From AA29 sp041481445 (GTDB lineage Bacteria; Acidobacteriota; Vicinamibacteria; Fen-336), in contig JBGPBV010000219.1 of assembly GCA_041481445.1 (NCBI GenBank), forward strand, positions 1 through 9,070: DNA of 9,070 bases, given 5' to 3'. Both the position numbers and the translations under genes were made by a program. Under the pieces are notes generated by a model. The model ran no database searches, had not been told where the DNA came from, and saw only the letters and a list, made by a program, of their open reading frames with translations. Below, in pieces: positions 6,402 to 9,070 of this stretch (the first letter of the stretch is position 1; each line of letters opens with the position of its first letter).

Positions 6402-7223
6402 CTACTGGACCTGCGCGCGCAGGGTCATGGCCACGCGCGCGGTCTGCCCGCTCTGGTCGAGGCCGGCCAGGAAGCGGTCGCGGAACTCGGCGTCCCGGAA
6501 GGGCACGCCCCCCAGCGCGATCTCCTCACCCGGGCGCACGACGACCTCCGTCGACAGCTCGTTCACTTCGACCGCCTGCGCGGCCCCGCCCGCGCGATAG
6601 TCGAAGCGCGGGGTGAGCCGCACGTGGATCGTGCCGTCGCCGAGGACGCGCGGCGCCACGACCAGGCTCGTGCCCACTTCCTGCCAGGCCACCGACTGCG
6701 CCCACAGGCCGTGCCCGACGCCCCACGCGAAGAGCCACTGGGAGTAGGGCACCTCTTCGGCGACGATGAGGCTGCCCTGGCCGCCGCTCAGGACCACGAG
6801 CCGCTGCTGGGCGTGGACGCTCGACCGCGTGCGCCGGTCCTCCGCGCGCACGGCCACGCCGCTGTCCGGCGGGTGGCGTCCCACCTCCACCCGGACCGTC
6901 CCTCCCGTGCTGGCGGAGACGTCGAGATGCCGCTCGGACTCCGTGCTTTCCAGGCGCGCGGTCACCTCGATCACGACGTTGCGCGGCTCGACCTTCAGCG
7001 CGGCCAGGGCCTCGACCACGCGCGCGTGCACGTCGGGGCGGTCGGAGACGACGAGCCGGTGCTGGGCGGGATCGGGGTACACGCGCCCGGCGGGTGAGAG
7101 CAGGCCGCGCACCACGTCCGCGGCCAGGCCGACGTCGGTGAGGCCAAGGTCGTACACTCGCATCTCGGTGGGGGAGGGGGAGGCGAGGGCGAGGACGGCG
7201 GCCGCGGCGAGGAGCGCACGCAT
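6402..7223 (-). CDS. Minimal secretin-like exported protein
   Basis: A 273-residue protein resembling the C-terminal core of secretins (outer-membrane gates of type II/III secretion, type IV pili and phage), but far shorter than the usual 400-700 residues. It starts with a hydrophobic signal sequence (MRALLAAAAVLALASPSP). Residues 22-80 resemble a secretin N domain, including RVYPDPAQHRLVVSDRP. Residues 140-160 match the secretin entry strand (LVVLSGGQGSLIVAEEVPY). Residues 182-206 (EVGTSLVVAPRVLGDGTIHV) and 224-240 (STEVVVRPGEEIALGGV) match the conserved end strands. ATG 7223 is chosen for its signal peptide; the frame stays open upstream, but that stretch lies opposite the transglutaminase-like gene and shows no family features. 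Only 30 bp separate it from that divergent gene. No secretion or pilus genes are nearby, so it may be a solitary pore, a pilotin-like partner or a non-pore derivative. Confidence 0.75.
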   Translation of the reverse strand: MRALLAAAAVLALASPSPTEMRVYDLGLTDVGLAADVVRGLLSPAGRVYPDPAQHRLVVSDRPDVHARVVEALAALKVEPRNVVIEVTARLESTESERHLDVSASTGGTVRVEVGRHPPDSGVAVRAEDRRTRSSVHAQQRLVVLSGGQGSLIVAEEVPYSQWLFAWGVGHGLWAQSVAWQEVGTSLVVAPRVLGDGTIHVRLTPRFDYRAGGAAQAVEVNELSTEVVVRPGEEIALGGVPFRDAEFRDRFLAGLDQSGQTARVAMTLRAQVQ

Positions 7224-7253
7224 AATAGCCACTTTGCCGCCGGCAGTCGGGCG

Positions 7254-7889
7254 ATGCAACTGGAGGGCGCGGTGGGGCGAAACGGATTCGGCTTGACCGA
7301 CGGCGAGGTGGCGCGGCTGCGCCGGCTGGATCCGCCCTGGCGCATCCAGCAGTGCCTCGACGCGATGGACTACGACGCGGCGGGCGCGGGCTGCCGGTCG
7401 CCGCGGCGCGTCCTGCGCGAGGGGCGCGTGCAGTGCATGGACGGCGCCCTGTTCGGCGCCGCCGCCCTCCGCGTGCAGGGCCATCGTCCGCTGCTCCTGG
7501 ACCTGGAGGCGGTGCAGGACGTGGACCACGTGCTCGCCGTGTTCCGCGTGCGCGGGCGCTGGGGCGCGGTCGGACGCTCGAACTATTCCGGCCTCCGCTA
7601 CCGCGAGCCCCTGTATCGGACGCTGCGCGACCTCGCCCTCTCGTACTTCGAGTCCTACTTCAACCTGCGCCGGGAGAAGACGCTGCGCCGGTACTCGGTC
7701 CCGGTCGACCTCTCGCGGTTCGACCGCCGCGGGTGGATGACCGCGGAGGACGACCTCTGGGACATCCCGGACTACCTGGTGGGCGTCCGCCATTTCCCGC
7801 TCATCACGCCCGCGCAGGTCCGAGGGCTGGCCACGGTGGACCTGCGGATGTTCGCGGCCGGCCTGGTCGGGCGCGAGGACGGCGGCTGA
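7254..7889 (+). CDS. Transglutaminase-like protein of unknown role
   Basis: A 211-residue protein with the look of the transglutaminase/cysteine-protease-like fold. C61 opens a helix in QCMDGALFGAAAL, H92 lies on the next strand in DVDHVLAVF, and a polar position follows in WGAVGRSNYSGL (S109/N110), giving the order Cys-His-polar of that fold. The rest is a conserved-looking, aromatic-rich segment (LRYREPLYRTLRDLALSYFE, about 114-133) and a WMTAEDDLWDIPDYL block (161-175). There is no signal peptide or membrane segment, so it is probably cytoplasmic. The start is uncertain: ATG 7254 has only a weak ribosome site, and in-frame GTG 7272 or TTG 7293 are alternatives. It is divergent from the secretin-like gene and 28 bp upstream of the SRAP gene on the same strand. 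The fold call rests on motif order, not on a known substrate. Confidence 0.75.
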   Translation: MQLEGAVGRNGFGLTDGEVARLRRLDPPWRIQQCLDAMDYDAAGAGCRSPRRVLREGRVQCMDGALFGAAALRVQGHRPLLLDLEAVQDVDHVLAVFRVRGRWGAVGRSNYSGLRYREPLYRTLRDLALSYFESYFNLRREKTLRRYSVPVDLSRFDRRGWMTAEDDLWDIPDYLVGVRHFPLITPAQVRGLATVDLRMFAAGLVGREDGG

Positions 7890-7900
7890 GGACGCGGCTT

Positions 7901-7909
7901 TGCTACGAT
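7901..7909 (+). promoter_or_regulatory. Extended -10 promoter of the SRAP gene
   Basis: TGCTACGAT combines an extended -10 TGC with TACGAT. It ends 8 nt before the ATG at 7918, leaving a leader of 0-2 nt if transcription starts at the usual distance. It matches the TGC-TANNAT form seen at both tRNA genes. It lies in the 28-bp gap after the transglutaminase-like gene, so the SRAP gene may be transcribed independently. No LexA-type operator is visible. Confidence 0.45.
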
Positions 7910-7917
7910 GAGGGCGG

Positions 7918-8610
7918 ATGTGCGCCCGCTTCGAGTTCGCCCCGCCGGAGGACTGGGTGGAGGAGTTCGGGCTGACGGACGCCCCCGACGTGCCGCCGCG
8001 CTACAACATCGCGCCGACCCAGGACGTGCTGGCCGTGCGGCGCGAGAGGAGCGGATCGCGTCAGGCGCGCCTCTTCCGCTGGGGCCTGGTGCCGTACTGG
8101 GCGGACGATCCGGCGGCGGGGAACCGCCTGATCAACGCGCGCGCGGAGAGCGTGGCCACGCGCGCGGCCTTCCGCGAGCCTTTCCGGGAGCGGCGGTGCC
8201 TCGTCCCCGCGCAGGGATTCTACGAGTGGAAGAAGTTCGGCCGCGCCCGTGAGCCGTGGCTGGTGCGGCTCAAGGGCGGGCCCACCTTCGCGTTCGCGGC
8301 GGTGTGGGACCGCTGGACGGGCGCGCCGGGCGAGGTCGAGTCCTGCGCGCTGATCACGACCGCCGCCAACGCGCTGGTGGCGCCGATCCACAACCGCATG
8401 CCCGTGCTCCTGGACCGCTCGGCCTACGCGGCCTGGCTCGATCCGGCGGCGACGGAGGAGGACCTCCGGGGGTTGCTGCAGCCGTTCTCCGCCGACGCCA
8501 TGGAGGCGTTCGCGGTCTCGCCGCGCGTGAACAGCACGGCCGTGGACGATGCGGACCTGACGCGGCCGGTGGCCCCGGAGCCGGATCCCGGCCAGAAGCG
8601 CCTGTTCTGA
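7918..8610 (+). CDS. SRAP (SOS response-associated peptidase) family, YedK/HMCES-like
   Basis: A 230-residue genome-maintenance protein. Family members bind abasic sites in single-stranded DNA and form a protective thiazolidine crosslink through Cys2 once Met1 is removed. All key residues are present: C2, N30 in PRYNIAPTQ, the NARAES motif (R75), E103 in GFYEW, and H158 in HNRMPVLL. The length matches the family norm of about 220-240 residues. ATG 7918 is fixed because Cys must be residue 2; here MCARF replaces the common MCGRF. The upstream AGGGCGG is a poor ribosome site, and an extended -10 lies 8 nt before the start. The gene converges on the XRE regulator across 22 bp, where a 10-bp palindrome (8612-8621) without a T tract is the only candidate end signal. 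Family assignment is very secure. Confidence 0.96.
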   Translation: MCARFEFAPPEDWVEEFGLTDAPDVPPRYNIAPTQDVLAVRRERSGSRQARLFRWGLVPYWADDPAAGNRLINARAESVATRAAFREPFRERRCLVPAQGFYEWKKFGRAREPWLVRLKGGPTFAFAAVWDRWTGAPGEVESCALITTAANALVAPIHNRMPVLLDRSAYAAWLDPAATEEDLRGLLQPFSADAMEAFAVSPRVNSTAVDDADLTRPVAPEPDPGQKRLF

Positions 8611-8632
8611 CCTGCGCGCAGTCCCGGCGCGG

Positions 8633-8941
8633 CTACCCGGCCGTCTTGCGGCCCTTTCCGCGGCGTGCGGCGGCGGGAACGGCGAGCAGGTCACGCACTT
8701 CCATCCCCAGGGCCCAGGCCAGGCGGCAGATCGTGTCGAGGGGCACATTGTGACGCCCGCGCTCGATCCCGCTCACGTAGCTGCGGTCCATGCCAGCCCG
8801 CTCGGCCAGCGCCTCTTGGGTGAGGCCGCGCCGCTCGCGCACCGCGCGGAGCTGCGCGGCGAGGGCGGCCCGCCCGTTGAAGACCTGCTCGGCGGCGGTG
8901 CGGGCCGTGGGCCAGAGGGCGAGCTGGCGTGGCCGTTTCAT
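8633..8941 (-). CDS. XRE-family helix-turn-helix regulator
   Basis: A small single-domain DNA-binding protein of the Cro/C1 (XRE) type, 102 residues from ATG 8941. The five-helix HTH occupies about residues 28-85: LRAVRERRGLTQEALAERAG (first helices and the start of the HTH), MDRSYVSGIERGRHNVPLDT (recognition helix and turn), then the LAWALGMEVRDLL helix. The tail is basic (RRGKGRKTAG), and no ligand or protease domain is present. An in-frame GTG at 8965 would add eight residues and has a marginally better upstream GGAA, so the start is not settled; ATG is preferred for the charged MKRPRQ start. The gene is divergent from tRNA-Arg(TCG), so its promoter must overlap the tRNA control region. 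It resembles the solitary regulators of toxin-antitoxin, restriction-modification or phage loci, but no such partner is in the window. Confidence 0.9.
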   Translation of the reverse strand: MKRPRQLALWPTARTAAEQVFNGRAALAAQLRAVRERRGLTQEALAERAGMDRSYVSGIERGRHNVPLDTICRLAWALGMEVRDLLAVPAAARRGKGRKTAG

Positions 8942-8976
8942 GGGCTCGGCCGCGAACGCTAGCACGATTCCGGCGG

Positions 8977-8985
8977 TGCTATGAT
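8977..8985 (+). promoter_or_regulatory. Extended -10 promoter of tRNA-Arg(TCG)
   Basis: TGCTATGAT has the same TGC extension as the tRNA-Arg(CCG) promoter (GTGCTAGAAT there, GTGCTATGAT here). The hexamer TATGAT ends 8 nt before the tRNA 5' end, so the primary transcript would have almost no leader. No clear -35 is seen. Confidence 0.55.
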
Positions 8986-8993
8986 CGGCCCAC

Positions 8994-9070
8994 GCGCCCG
9001 TAGCTCACTCGGATAGAGCACTTGGCTTCGAACCAAGGGGTAGGGGGTTCGAATCCCTCCGGGCGCGCCA
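8994..9070 (+). tRNA. tRNA-Arg(TCG), reads CGA codons
   Basis: Complete cloverleaf ending at the last base of the window. The acceptor stem GCGCCCG/CGGGCGC is perfect, the discriminator is G, and CCA is encoded at 9068-9070. The anticodon stem CTTGG/CCAAG encloses the loop CTTCGAA, giving anticodon TCG at 9028-9030. The T-stem GGGGG/CCCTC has one G-U pair and the T-loop is TTCGAAT. Its first 14 bases are identical to those of tRNA-Arg(CCG), consistent with isoacceptors sharing identity elements. With TCG as written, it may read other CGN codons depending on modification of position 34, which cannot be seen. Confidence 0.97.

Noticed and set aside
7221..7226. CATAAT/TATTAT overlapping the secretin-like start codon as a promoter
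   Set aside because: On the minus strand it overlaps the ATG and would start transcription inside the gene. On the plus strand it is 27 nt from the ATG with no -35, so it is too weak to call.
7223..7793. Upstream extension of the secretin-like frame to 463 codons
   Set aside because: The extension lies opposite the transglutaminase-like gene and has no secretin features, while the ATG at 7223 starts a proper signal peptide.
1..9070. CRISPR array, IS element or toxin-antitoxin pair
   Set aside because: No regularly spaced repeats, transposase, terminal inverted repeats or paired small toxin gene were seen. The XRE gene has no adjacent toxin-like partner, and the Mut7-C protein is a stand-alone family with no antitoxin next to it.

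Overview
The window is 9,070 bp of very GC-rich bacterial chromosome. Codon third positions are almost all G or C, and genes are tightly packed on both strands. Gene content fits a metabolically versatile environmental Gram-negative-type bacterium: an exported multihaem cytochrome c, a lipoprotein alkaline-phosphatase-superfamily enzyme, a periplasmic chalcone-isomerase-like protein, a secretin-related protein and a GGDEF response regulator. The style (multihaem-TPR fusions, extreme GC, sulfatase-like lipoproteins) recalls soil and groundwater lineages such as Rokubacteria/Methylomirabilota, Acidobacteria or Deltaproteobacteria. This is inference by resemblance; there is no rRNA or marker gene that fixes the taxonomy.

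Layout. (i) 1-2178, plus strand: an eight-haem cytochrome c joined to a HEAT-like region and C-terminal TPRs; its true start lies off the left edge. (ii) 2179-2362: a non-coding stretch with a tandem 10-bp repeat and an AT-rich patch abutting the 3' end of tRNA-Arg(CCG), which looks like an old integration site. (iii) 5859-2363, minus strand: a tight transcription unit of sulfatase-like lipoprotein, chalcone-isomerase-like protein and REC-GGDEF diguanylate cyclase, followed by tRNA-Arg(CCG), which has its own promoter. (iv) 5898-6401, plus strand: a Mut7-C family protein, divergent from the sulfatase gene across a 38-bp near-symmetric promoter region and convergent, with no gap, on a minimal secretin-like gene (7223-6402). 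(v) 7254-7889, plus strand: a transglutaminase-like protein of unknown role. (vi) 7918-8610, plus strand: an SRAP (YedK/HMCES) DNA-protein crosslink protein. (vii) 8941-8633, minus strand: a small XRE regulator, divergent from tRNA-Arg(TCG), which ends exactly at the right edge.

The genes do not form one obvious pathway. The clearest functional unit is the minus-strand trio, held together by a stop codon embedded in the next gene's Shine-Dalgarno sequence and by a 13-bp gap; it joins envelope chemistry to c-di-GMP signalling. Expression signals are a second theme. Two genes at the head of transcription units have a -10-like hexamer exactly 6 nt before the ATG, and a third has one 8 nt before, suggesting leaderless mRNAs. 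Three promoters, including those of both tRNAs, share an extended -10 of the form TGC-TANNAT. No CRISPR array, IS element or complete mobile element is visible. I did not find a clear new defence or biosynthetic system; the most interesting items are the att-like scar, the symmetric divergent promoter, the isolated secretin-like gene and the operon pairing a sulfatase-like protein, a chalcone-isomerase-like protein and a GGDEF protein.
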